Below are positions 46,853 to 57,103 of a DNA stretch of 64,000 nt, in pieces. Positions within the stretch are counted from its first letter, which is position 1. The number at the start of each line of letters is the position of its first letter. The position numbers and the translations under genes were made by a program. This DNA comes from Gigaspora rosea (taxonomy: Eukaryota; Glomeromycota; Glomeromycetes; Diversisporales; Gigasporaceae): contig QKWP01000007.1 of NCBI GenBank assembly GCA_003550325.1, positions 664,343 to 728,342 on the forward strand, given 5' to 3'. Below the pieces are notes generated by a model. That model did no database searches. It saw nothing but the letters and a program-made list of their open reading frames with translations, and had not been told where the DNA came from.

Positions 46853-47738
46853 GTCGATAGTTAACAACTATGGTGTTGTAGTTGTTAATGAAGTTTATTA
46901 TAATTTGTAGAACTTTCTATAGTAATATTATGATAAATTAGTTAGTTGTTGAGAAAATTTGCCCAATATTTAAGAAAAATTCTACTTCGACAATTACATA
47001 TGCTATATCACGTGATATTCTGTATATTCAAGATCGTGTGATTTGGTACGTGCCCGTAGCCAGGGCCCCTAGAAAATTTCGTAAAGATTAGAAACAATAA
47101 CACTAAATTTACTGGTAAACCATAAAAAATTTTAATAATTAATTAGAAATATAAAAACTTTTACTTAGAGTCAAAATTATGAAATTTTTGAGATACAAAT
47201 CTTTCCGTACCGGACTATAATATTATCCTTTTTCATGCATGTGATGTTATACGATAAAAATCCGCAAATTTAATTGGCTAACTATTTTTGTCCACCAATT
47301 ACGTTTGCGTATTTGTGTGTACCTTCACGTGCAGAACAAGTGCATTCGAATTTAATTGTATAACAGATAACATGATTTTGAAAAAATGAATATCAAGTAA
47401 AAATTCGGAAAATTAATAAAATAATAGTTAAGATATTCAAAAAGCTAAGCATAAGTATTAAGTTTGAACCTTAATAATAAAGATCTTATTTTTGTATCTT
47501 GCGTATTAATTTATTAGAAATAAGTCTTCTGAGTGCGTGTGATTTAATAGCCATGATATTAAGATATATATAGTATAAATTAAATGGCAACTCTGAGAAT
47601 TACTTTTAGAATTTCATCTCTAATAAATTATGGTTTGATCGGCAAAAATAATACTAAATTTGTTATCGCAATAAAAAACAATATTTAGTCGTTACCAAAC
47701 CAATTTTTCCAAAATGATATCAAAATTTGGGACACTTT
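46853..47738. other. Intergenic sequence, no gene seen
   Basis: A short palindrome GTTAACAACTATGG/GTTGTAGTTGTTAA is at 46858-46890. Otherwise nothing is recognisable. Confidence 0.45.
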
Positions 47739-48326
47739 TACAACAGTTAACCCAGTGATTACCACGAATTGTCACCCTCTACATAATAACATAGTAATTT
47801 TATTGGTCAAAAAATATAAACAAATATCAGATAATGTCAATTATGTATCTGTGTAAATATAAGCACATCTAATCTCAGATCCTATAATCTCACCTAAAAT
47901 CCTATAATCACAACAACGCCGTCAGAATTTCACTATCACGTGATTTTTGTTTTGGCGCAAACCAATAGCAAGTCACGCCTTGATGTAACGTAACACTAGT
48001 GGAAGATCGAAACAAAACGTTCACTTTTTCAAAAATCGCTCATTTCCCTAAAATTTGCATAAGAAATCCTTTCACGCCCTAACAAAAAAAATTCCTTGAG
48101 CAATTTCACTATATGTCTTGCTAACATCAAGCCCTACAGGAACCCTAGCCCTAACTTAAATGAACTTGAAGTTTTTTGGCCATAGTGAAATGTGACAGCG
48201 ATCCTGGGGAAGATCTATAACATCTAATATTTGTTTACATTATTTTGCCAATCAAAATTATTTTGTGATTATATGGAGGGTGATAATCCGTGATCATCCA
48301 TGATCATCACAGGGTTAACTGTTGTA
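47739..48326. mobile_element. Outer MITE with TACAACAGTTAACCC ends
   Basis: TACAACAGTTAACCCAGTGA and inverted TACAACAGTTAACCCTGTGA begin arms of about 100 bp, including TATAAACAAATATCAGAT and its partner. The centre was interrupted by a second element (47937-48200). Confidence 0.7.
47937..48200. mobile_element. Core-module MITE, copy 2, nested
   Basis: GCCGTCAGAATTTCACTATC and inverted GCTGTCACATTTCACTATGG are the ends. The core CCCTAACAAAAAAAATTCCT and the CAAGCCCTACAGGAACCC segment match the copy at 43378-43641. Confidence 0.7.
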
Positions 48327-48365
48327 TAATCTTCTCTCAAAATTCCTAGGGGTCCTGCCTTAGAC

Positions 48366-49040
48366 GCAAATCTTACGTTTTTGATACTCCTGCACTTACT
48401 TTTTTGATACTTCTAAATGTACCCCAAAATTTTATTACTTTTTTAAGACACGGCGATTTTAAAAATTCACGTAACCGCTATGATTAAAATCGACCAATGG
48501 AATTGCAGGTAAGATTCTAATAAAAGGCTTAAAGTTTTTTTTAATCTGATCAAATTTTTTTATTATGTTATTATTATTTGAATTTCTAATGAGAGTTGCA
48601 GAGATGAAAATTACCATTTCAATAGTAGTAAACACATCAAAATTGAGCTTAGTGTATCACGAGATATAAGTAAAAAATTTTTGCAAATTTTTAGTTTTTT
48701 TAAAAAAACTTAAAAATTTGCGAAAATTTTTTTACTCATACCTTGTGATACACTAAGTCAATCTTGATGTGTTTACTACTATTGGAATAGTAATTTTCAT
48801 CTCTACAACTCTCATTAGCAATTCAAATAATAATGATATAATAAAAAATTAGTTCTGATTAAAAAAAACTTCAAGCCTTTTATTAGAATCTTACCTGCAA
48901 TTCCATTGGTCGATTTTAATCGTGGTGGTCATGTGACTTTTTTAAAATTGCTGTGTTCCAAAAAAGTAGTAAAATTTTTGGGGTACATTTAGGAGTATCA
49001 AAAAAGTAAGTGCAGAAGTATCAAAACTGTAAGATTTGCA
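48366..49040. mobile_element. 675-bp near-complete palindrome with 8-bp target duplication
   Basis: CCTTAGAC flanks both sides exactly (48358-48365 and 49041-49048). The arms, about 335 bp each, stay paired from GCAAATCTTAC through GATACTCCTGCACTTAC, AATTGCAGGTAAGATTC and GTAGTAAACACATCAA to a centre near 48705. The 8-bp duplication suggests hAT. A solo arm relative is at 9882. Confidence 0.8.
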
Positions 49041-49049
49041 CCTTAGACC

Positions 49050-49140
49050 GTTCGTCATATTTCTAATCAATTAGTGAAGTCATATGGCCATGGTCATATG
49101 ACTTCACTAATTGAACTTAGTAATATGACCTGTTATGACC
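49050..49140. mobile_element. Foldback with perfect 19-bp stem
   Basis: CAATTAGTGAAGTCATATG and its exact complement flank the 8-base loop GCCATGGT. Imperfect outer GTCATATT arms extend it. It directly adjoins the larger palindrome. Confidence 0.6.
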
Positions 49141-49278
49141 TGGTTGTGTGTTCGGGCCTATGATCATTGGAGAGCTCTGCTGCAATTTTTAAACTCCCAG
49201 GAAATTAATAATACGAATAATAAACCTCCATTCAGAGTTAAGCAAACTAAATAATTGACAGTAACATACTGTTAATCA

Positions 49279-49584
49279 ATGGACACTGAACAAATTTATA
49301 TGTCCTGTTTGGTAAAATTCATTGCACATAGAAGTCGCCCAACCCTAGATTTTATGGAGCATGTAGAGTCACCAATGGCAAAAGAAATTGTTTCTATTAG
49401 ATTAGAGTAGGTTTTGATATTAAATTTGATATTGAGGAATTAAAGGCATTGAAATTAGAACAATATAGAAAGAGTTTTACTAAACAAATATTTCTAAAAA
49501 AATTCTTTATTAGTGCAAGAAGACAAGTTTATATTATGAATAATATTTCGGATTTATTTTTTGTCACATCTGATCTTAAAATCT
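49279..49584 (+). pseudogene. Short frameshifted coding remnant, family not recognised
   Basis: An ATG-started frame at 49279 encodes 43 residues to a TAG at 49408. A +1 frame then runs protein-like (IEELKALKLEQYRKSFTKQI) to 49584. The Lys/Glu/Leu-rich composition suggests a real ancestor, not identified. Confidence 0.3.
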
Positions 49585-50109
49585 AATTAGCTAGCGAATT
49601 TTTTAGAGCAGTGACACTAAGTGGTTAATACTTCATACTGTATACTTAGTGATAATCAATCAAGCATAATTCATATAATTTATCTGCCACATATGTGTGT
49701 ATGAATTGCAGGATCCACAAAAATTCCTTATGAGATTATTAACCAGTTAGATAATTTATAAAAGATAAGCCAGCATTATCTATCATACGGCAAATTATCA
49801 TGTAAGCAGAATGATTGAAGATTAGTAACCAAAGATTTAGGTAATTTTTGTTAGATCACCACTTCTATACTTCTACTGCCCTATGAAAAATCAATACATG
49901 GAAATGCATGTATAAATACGAAATTGTATACAAGTAAGCACAGATTTTATAATTACTGAATGAAAACTGCATGGAAGCTGATGATCCAAAAAATTTAATA
50001 CACGTTATCACATGAAAAATTGAAATTTGTGCACTATCGTGCATAAATTATATCCATATATTGACATGTATTAATCTTTATGATCACATGACTTCCATGC
50101 ATTAATGTG

Positions 50110-50360
50110 CCTAACGATCATAATTTTCGTGCACTGACATGCACAATTGTTAAGATTCTTAACAATTATAATTTTCATGCACTAACGTGCACAATCGTTA
50201 AGATTCTTAATAATCATAATTTTAGTGCACTGACGTCACAGTTATCACAATCGTTAAGATTCCTTAACAATCACAATTTTGTGCACTGAAGTGCACAATC
50301 GTTAAGATTCTTAACAATTATAATTTTGTGTGCTGATGTGCACAATCGTTAAGATTCTTA
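50110..50360. repeat. Tandem repeat, about 48-bp unit
   Basis: Five units pair AATCGTTAAGATTCTTAACA with ATAATTTTNRTGCACTGACG and a TGCAC end. The first half is the monomer of the larger array at 50795. Confidence 0.65.
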
Positions 50361-50576
50361 ATGATCATTCTTAACAATCATATCATTATTGCGCTTTGCA
50401 AAAATGTGTGACTTTTGCAAATCATAATGTCATATAAAATCATGAGAAATCAGCCAATTCTTATGGATTTTTCGATTATTTAAGAATTTTAAAGATTTTA
50501 GATAAAATATAGACGTCATTGATTGAAGATTATGATCAATAATAATTAAAATTTTTCTGCCATCATTATCATAAAA

Positions 50577-50755
50577 GGACCCCAAAATATACATAGATAG
50601 GTCAGGTTAATTATAGGGTTACTAAAAAAGGAAAGATCTGTAGAAAAACTTTAAAAATAAGCAAAAAAATTACTATAAATAGAAAAGTTCTGTATAAAAA
50701 ACTTCAAAAATAAGCAAACTTATACCTGACCTATCTATGTATATTTCGGGGTCCT
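50577..50755. mobile_element. AGGACCCC MITE, young copy
   Basis: AGGACCCCAAAATATACATA then GATAGGTCAGG at left pairs with inverted AGGACCCCGAAATATACATA then GATAGGTCAGG at right. It is inserted between the two tandem-repeat arrays. The decayed copy is at 34660. Confidence 0.75.
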
Positions 50756-50794
50756 ATTATGAAATCACAGAGTCACACTTTTTTGCAAAGCACT

Positions 50795-51375
50795 ATAAGA
50801 TTCTTAATGATCATATCATTAAGATTCTTAATGATTGTTCTTAACGATCATATCGTTTAAGATTCTTAACAATTGTTCTTAAAGATCATATAGTTAAGAA
50901 TCTTAATGATCATATCTTTAAGATTCTTAATGATCATATTATTAAGAATCATAACGACCATATCGTTAAGATTCTTAACATCATTCTTAATGGTCATATC
51001 GTTAAGATTCTTAATGATCATATCGTTAAGATTCTTAATGATCATATCGTTAAGATTCTTAACGATTATATTATTAAGAATCTTAATGATCATATCGTTA
51101 TGATTCTTAATGATCATATCATTAAGAATCTTAACGATTACATCATTAAGATTCTTAACAATCATATCATTAAGAATATTAACAACCATATCATTAAGAA
51201 TCTTAATGATCATATCGTTAAGAATCTTAACGATCATATCATTAAGATTCTTAATGATCATATCATTAAGATTCTTAATGATCATATCGTTAAGAATCTT
51301 AATAATCATATCATTAAGATTCTTAATGATTGTATCGTTAAGATTTTTAATAATCATATTGTTAAGATTTCTTAA
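50795..51375. repeat. Palindromic satellite, about 24-bp unit
   Basis: About 24 units of AAGATTCTTAATGATCATAT then CGTT, with variation mainly at CGTT/CATT and GATT/AATC. Both the CTTAA-side and the TGATCA centre are near-palindromic, so the array can fold on itself. It is stop-free in several frames on both strands; the resulting open frames of up to 163 codons are artefacts. Confidence 0.85.
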
Positions 51376-52130
51376 TGATTACAATTTCTATGCATTAACA
51401 TGCACAATCGTTAATGTTCTTAATGATAATTTTTATGATCATGCTGATGATCATTAAGATCCTTAATGATCATAATTCCATGCATTAACAGTTAACATAA
51501 TGATCATTAAGATTCTTAATGAATATAATTTCCATGCATTGATGCGCACTTTTTTATTTTTTTGTTTTTTTTTTGCATTTAACAATAATAATTTCCGTGC
51601 TTTGATGTGCACAAATTATATTTAATTTGTAAGTAAATAAATATTTACTTATTTATTTTATTTTTTTCTTTTATTTTTATAATTTTTTTTACAACTCACT
51701 AATTTTCATATAATTTTTTTAGTTATTGTCATTGCTTTTGAAGTTATCCTTTGTGAGTTATTGCTTTGCAAGTTGCTCTTTTGGAATCACTATCATTTTT
51801 GGTATATGTTTTTTCATCATTTTTGAGGTATTAAAGCTTTTTTTTTCTTACTATTATTTTTTCTTCAATTTTTATTTACTTTCAGTATATTATTACATTT
51901 TAGTATCTCCCTTGAGTTACTGCCATTAGAGTTGCCATAATTGGAGTTGTTATTATTGGAGTTATTGCTAGAGTAGACACTTCGATTTTTTTTTTGAACC
52001 TTTCATTTTGATACTATTGCTTTACTTTTCTTTTTTTTGATATTATTAGTTGCTAGGTTATTTTTAAAATATTTTTAGTAATTAAAAGTATTTTCTTTTT
52101 TGGCATGTAAATTATTAAATTAAAGTATTC

Positions 52131-52258
52131 ATATTAAAAATTTAATTAATAATAAAATAATAAAATTAATAAAATTTAGTTAATAAAATATAAAATTTAA
52201 TTAATAAAAATTACAAAATTTAGTTAATAAAATTATAAAATTTAGTTAATAAAATAAT
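52131..52258. repeat. AAATTTAGTTAATAAAAT minisatellite
   Basis: Five or six irregular copies of an AATTTAGTTAATAAAAT unit. Confidence 0.6.
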
Positions 52259-52304
52259 ACATATAAATGTATATACGGATATATGTTATTATGTGTTATG
52301 TAAT

Positions 52305-52435
52305 AGATATTTAATGGATTGCCGTATATCATGCATAATCATGGGCCGGTCATTTATCATGCGTCAGTGCGGCGCAGCCGCACTGACGCATGATGACTGC
52401 CCATGATGACGCATGATATCAAGGCTGACATTAAA
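52305..52435. repeat. Large foldback with perfect 16-bp G+C-rich stem
   Basis: The inner stem TCATGCGTCAGTGCGG pairs exactly with its complement around CGCAG. Outer paired segments are ATCATGGGC, ATATCATGC and AGATATTTAATG. It ends about 80 bp upstream of the recombinase pseudogene start, so it could be an element end or a recombination site; that link is inference. Confidence 0.65.
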
Positions 52436-52513
52436 TATCTGTTTTATCCCCTGGATCCTAACGTCCGTGATTTTCCCACTGATATTTTCTCTTTTGACTT
52501 TTCTTTCTTAAAA

Positions 52514-53886
52514 ATGCCAAACTGACGTCAAAAAAAGAAAGACTTTCATAACACAGTAGTTCCTATTTTTACTAGTGCATGCACTTATACTCCTGAAAGT
52601 ATTTCTGAAGAAAGTACAAGCTCTGTGTTAAATTCTGATACCAGTACACCAAGGTCTGAAATAGAACAAAAACTGGATTTTTACAGGAAAAAAGCTGCAG
52701 TTTACAATACAGAAAAGTCTACACAAAACTGGATGAAGAAGTTTGAAGAATTTCATAATCAATATAATTATGTTACACCACTTGAATCGATCGAAGATCC
52801 TCATCTTATTGAGCAACAATTATGTGAATATGTTGTGCAAATGACTAAGAAAGATGTAACGAATATAAGGCCACAACTATTAAGCAAGCTATCGATAAAA
52901 TTAATAGATACATTAGTAAAAATGGAGCAATTCATGGTTTTAACTTGCATGACAAATATCAATTTCCGAATTTGCATAATATTTTAAATGGTAAAATGAA
53001 AGATTTACAAGAGAAAGGGTTGGGTGAAAAGGAAGGATCGATGGTATTAACAGTTCAACAAGTAAAAGAAATTCTAGATGATGAATTCTTGGATCCTAAA
53101 ACACCTCAAAGTTTATTGTATAGAGTTTTTTTCTGTATCGCGACTATTTTTGCATGCAGAGGTGGAGAGCATTATACACTCCAAATCAATCAATTTCAGA
53201 TTCAATCTGATGGCAGCATTTTATTTTACCGATACCATAGTAAGAATAATCAGCTAGGAATTCAAGGAGGTGATGCACATCAAATTCACTTACCACCTGA
53301 TCCACCTGGTACTTTTGGTCCCATTAGTGATTTTATGAAATATATTTCCAAACGTCCTTCTGATGCTCCTAGCAATTTTTATTTACATCCAAACTTGAAT
53401 TGGCGAGATACTGGTAGTTGGTATTCTAAAAATTATTGTGGCATAAACAGGGTTGGAAATTTTATGAAAGATATTGGGCAAAAAATTAAAGTTAAGCTTC
53501 CTGAAGGAATTTTAACAAACCATACTGGTAGAAAAACTGCGGCTCAAATTCTTCAAGATGCTGATATACCAGAAGATGCAATTATGAACTTTACAGGTCA
53601 TAAAAGTGTACAAGGAGTACATGCATATAAGAGCGTTAATGAACATCAACAAATTAATACAATAAAAACTTTGATCAGTACTATTGAACCATCTAATATT
53701 GAGCCATTGAGAAATTCAAACAAGATAAATCAAGTTTCTTCCACTATACCTGAAATTACAGGATTACATGTTAATAGTAATACCAATACTGTCGCTCAGG
53801 ATATAAATATGGTTCAAGGAGAATTTCAAAATCAACGATCTATTTTTAATAATTGCCATTTCACGAATGTTACATTTCATTTTTAA
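52514..53886 (+). pseudogene. Tyrosine recombinase, Crypton/KIAA1958-like (DUF3504), with two lesions
   Basis: An in-frame ATG (52514) is followed by TGA at codon 4. The frame then runs through an N-terminal domain (EQKLDFYRKKAAVYNTEKST) to about 52855, where a one-base shift is needed to join CNEYKATTIKQAIDKINRYI and the catalytic part. That part is open to 53886 and retains the tyrosine-recombinase residues: Arg in CRGGEH (53158), HTGR (His-x-x-Arg, near 53521-53532), His in FTGHKS and Tyr in VHAYKS (53626-53628). The family cuts and joins DNA through a covalent Tyr intermediate; Cryptons use it for integration, and domesticated relatives are known. The intact catalytic set with only two lesions suggests recent inactivation or sequencing errors; an N lies 45 bp downstream. 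Confidence 0.75.
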
Positions 53887-53931
53887 TAAGCATTATATTT
53901 TATTACAATATTGATAATAATTTTTTTTTTN

Positions 53932-55080
53932 ATGCTGGAGAAGAAATCAAAGCAGTCAAGGAAAGCTTTCCTAATAGTACAGTATTACTCTGCCACTTTT
54001 ATGTATTAAGGGCCTGGTATAGAAAATTAAATTATCATCAAGATAAGTAATAATACAAACCCAAAATCAGATTAATCATTAAAAACATCAACTTAGCTGC
54101 CTTTGTTACTTATTTACCATATGTGTATCTTACTAATTAACTAATTGATTAAAAAAATTTCATTAATTTGTTTCATTAAAAGTAAAAACAATAATCTACA
54201 TAAAACAATAATATGGAAGAAACTATGGAGGTTGATGAAGACGAAAGAATAGGATGATATGAAAGCACTGCAAGAAGTTATAGAAACGGTTAGTAGATGG
54301 AGAAAATCAATATTATTACTGTAAATAACTTCGCTGACTATTTTGAGTATTGGTGAGTACCAAGTATAAAAGGTGAATGATTTGTTTAAGAGGAACCGCC
54401 AGAGATATGATTGATATGAACAATTTAATTGAGGCATTTCATCGAAAATTAAAGCATGTTTATATAAGAGGAAGACCTGGATGCCGGCTTGATACAGAAG
54501 TTTATTTGCTGGTAGAAATTGTGCTACGAGATTTAGATTTCTCAGTTTGTTTGTATGATTTGAATATTGGAAGGATGAATCCTTGGCAAAACCAGCAAAG
54601 AATTAGAGAGATTATTAGAACAATGCAAATTAGTCAAAACGATATTTATAATATTAGTTCAAATACCTGGATAGTATGATCTATAACCAATAATGATGTT
54701 GAATATTCCGTACAAAGAAGTAACTCTGAAGAGCAATTAAGTCCGTACGAAGAAGTAACTCTGAAGAGCAATTAAGTACTACATCGTATATTTGCACCTG
54801 TCAAGACTTTAAAGCCCACCAACTACTATGCAAGCACGTATTTGCCATATTAAGCCGTCTTCAAATTAGCAAAAATGAAAAGGGAAATGTAGAGAAAAAA
54901 ACCAATCTGCCCAATCTTTTCAACAACTCATAAAATCAGAAGCGGCTAGTTCATCCAGTACTTTACAAAATAACTCTGAAACTAATTATGAGTTTGCGAA
55001 ATTACAAGAAGAATTGGTAGCAATCGCTGAAAAATGGAAAGAGAAAGATACCCAAGATATATATAGTTTACGACTAACTC
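53932..55080 (+). pseudogene. MULE transposase with SWIM zinc finger, broken
   Basis: Starting directly after the N at 53931, a frame reads EEIKAVKESFPNSTVLLCHF, typical of the middle of a MULE transposase catalytic domain, and stops at 54048. After a decayed stretch, 54389-54679 reads ARDMIDMNNLIEAFHRKLKH and GRPGCRLDTEVYLLVEIVLR. A SWIM finger Cys-x-Cys-x9-Cys-x-His follows (YICTCQDFKAHQLLCKHVFA, about 54787-54849). A Glu/Lys-rich tail ends at TAG near 55083. MULE transposases move DNA with a DDE nuclease; this copy lacks its N-terminal half and has stops, so it is inactive. Joining to the recombinase through poly-T and N may be an assembly artefact. Confidence 0.75.
54716..54778. repeat. 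Tandem duplication of about 36 bp in the MULE pseudogene
   Basis: GAAGTAACTCTGAAGAGCAA with TTAAGT is repeated twice in a row, another disruption of the transposase frame. Confidence 0.75.
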
Positions 55081-57020
55081 TTTAGCAAGCGATCCAGATG
55101 GAGAAAATAAGGGTTGTGAGAATTAATGTTGTACCAGAAATTATTGACAATGATAAATTAAAGATCTCAAATGTGAATCTGAATTCTAAATTTAAAAAGC
55201 AGAATAGATTTTAAAGATCCTTTTTTTTTAATTAATGAAATTAATATTTTTTTTTTTACGAATGAACTTAAGACAAGCAAAAAAAAAAAGAAAAAAGTTA
55301 ATAAATAAAAATGAGCATTCAATTTTTGACGAATACATAACCTTGTAATTCCATATATAAGGTGGTATTTCTTCAAACTTCTAAACACTGTAAAATGCAG
55401 TATACTAGTTGGGTCAAAAGAGCAAATAATAATAATATTAATTTAAATATAAAAGGTTAATATTTAATGTAAAAAGTTCTCCGGATTGCTTTATACCTTT
55501 CAAACTATGTGCGTACAATTAAAAACTTTAACAATTATGTGTTAGTAATATGCGTTAGCATAAAATTAGTAAATACACAAACAGTAACGCAAAAATGTGA
55601 TAAGATTTTGGCTAATCAGAGATGCGATCTACCTACGACCAATAGAAAACCTGGAAGGAAATTAGTAAATGCGTTGGGACTCCACTTTCGATCACGTGAT
55701 CTTCTATCACTTCGTATTAATTTTACTAAAATGCTTTATCAGTTATATAGATTTGATTAATTAGTATATCGGAAGCCCCAACAAGATATGCACCCAGAAA
55801 TAATGGATGCTCAACGATTAATCATAATGCATATCATCAGCCAGGTTCACTTATCTGACAATGGAGTATTATTAGTATTATTTAATAATTCCAATTAAAG
55901 GGACATCTAAAGCGGAGATAAATCATGTAGTCAACCGCTAATCAAATTTAGGGTTAGGTCACTTTAGAATGCAAGTCCGAATAGCATTTGTATTAAGGCT
56001 AAATATTAGCAAGTATATAGTAAAATCGTTCAAGAAAACTTTTTTATTAAAGCACGAAAGATGGTTTCTTCAGATTACTGATTCTTTGGCAAAACGAATT
56101 TTGTTTTTGCAGATTACCGATTCTTTGGCAAAACGAACTTATGTTTTGAGGTTTTCTGGTTATATAACATTACACTAGAGTGTAAAATAGCCAAACAAGA
56201 TTTTTTCGATGATCTGCATAATCTGCAACCGGAGACCCGATATATTTCCGACTGCTAGATAATTACTCGTTACGATCATTATCATTATCAATATAAAATT
56301 TAAACTGAAATAACTTTTGAACTATTAAAGATATATGAGTAAAAATACCTTTATTAGATTCTTCTTAATGTTCTCTTCAAGGTAATAGATCTCTTTTTTT
56401 TTTATTGTCATAAAATTAATTCAATAACTTTCAATTTAGCTAAATTCTTTTTAAACAGAATGATCGACAAAAATCTTTATTATTATTAAAATTATATATA
56501 TGGTAAAAACTATAGTGCAGTGCATGTAACATGCATGCACGCATCCATTGACATTTTGCTCATCACTATTTATAAACCATACTCTTCGTTTTACTTCCAT
56601 GAAACTCCGTTCCTTTTACAGCGATAAATGTCTGTAAAAAAACATGTCTATGAAGTGGACATGGATCCTAAAAAGTTAGTTAAATAAATTTCTTAAATTA
56701 TTAATATTAATAAGATTCTGATTGAAGTTGCTAAAAGGGAGAAAAATTAATTCTGGTACAGCTTTTTGATGCCACTATGGTTATTTTTTATATAGATATT
56801 GAGAATAAAAATTTTTTGTAGTATGTAAATCAACACATGAATGTATCTGTCCTCTAAAAAAAGTCAATTTATTATTTTAAAAAGAACAATCCTTTTCAAC
56901 TTGGATTTTATTTTGATAACAAAGGGAGGCCTTGTTTACTTTAATAAAATATATTTACTATATGATTAATACACAATAAAAGTTTTGTTCTTATAGCTAA
57001 AAAAAAATTTTAGCGAAATT
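55081..57020. other. Intergenic sequence, no accepted gene
   Basis: Open frames of 69-83 codons (55509-55760, 55969-56178) lack recognisable motifs. A direct repeat CAGATTACYGATTCTTTGGC with AAAACGAA occurs at 56074-56098 and 56109-56135 within the second of them. Confidence 0.45.
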
Positions 57021-57023
57021 TGA

Positions 57024-57030
57024 TATATAA
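57024..57030 (+). promoter_or_regulatory. Candidate TATA box of P450 copy A
   Basis: TATATAA lies 74 bp upstream of the P450 copy A start codon, a usual fungal spacing; relevance is lost if the gene is dead. Confidence 0.4.
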
Positions 57031-57103
57031 GTAGAGAGCAACTTTATTACGAAAAATAAAAATTTTCAAACTCATTATCACTTTTAATCATTTCTTTAGA
57101 AAA

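Noticed and set aside
50110..51375. CRISPR array
   Set aside because: Units are contiguous without unique spacers, and the sequence is eukaryotic.
50866..51457. Overlapping open frames of 65-163 codons on both strands with MIIKNLND-type repeats
   Set aside because: They are translations of the 24-bp stop-free satellite; the same DNA is open in several frames and both directions, with no non-repeat domain.
55509..56178. Two open frames of 83 and 69 codons after the MULE remnant
   Set aside because: No domain recognised; the second contains an internal direct DNA repeat. Listed only as intergenic.
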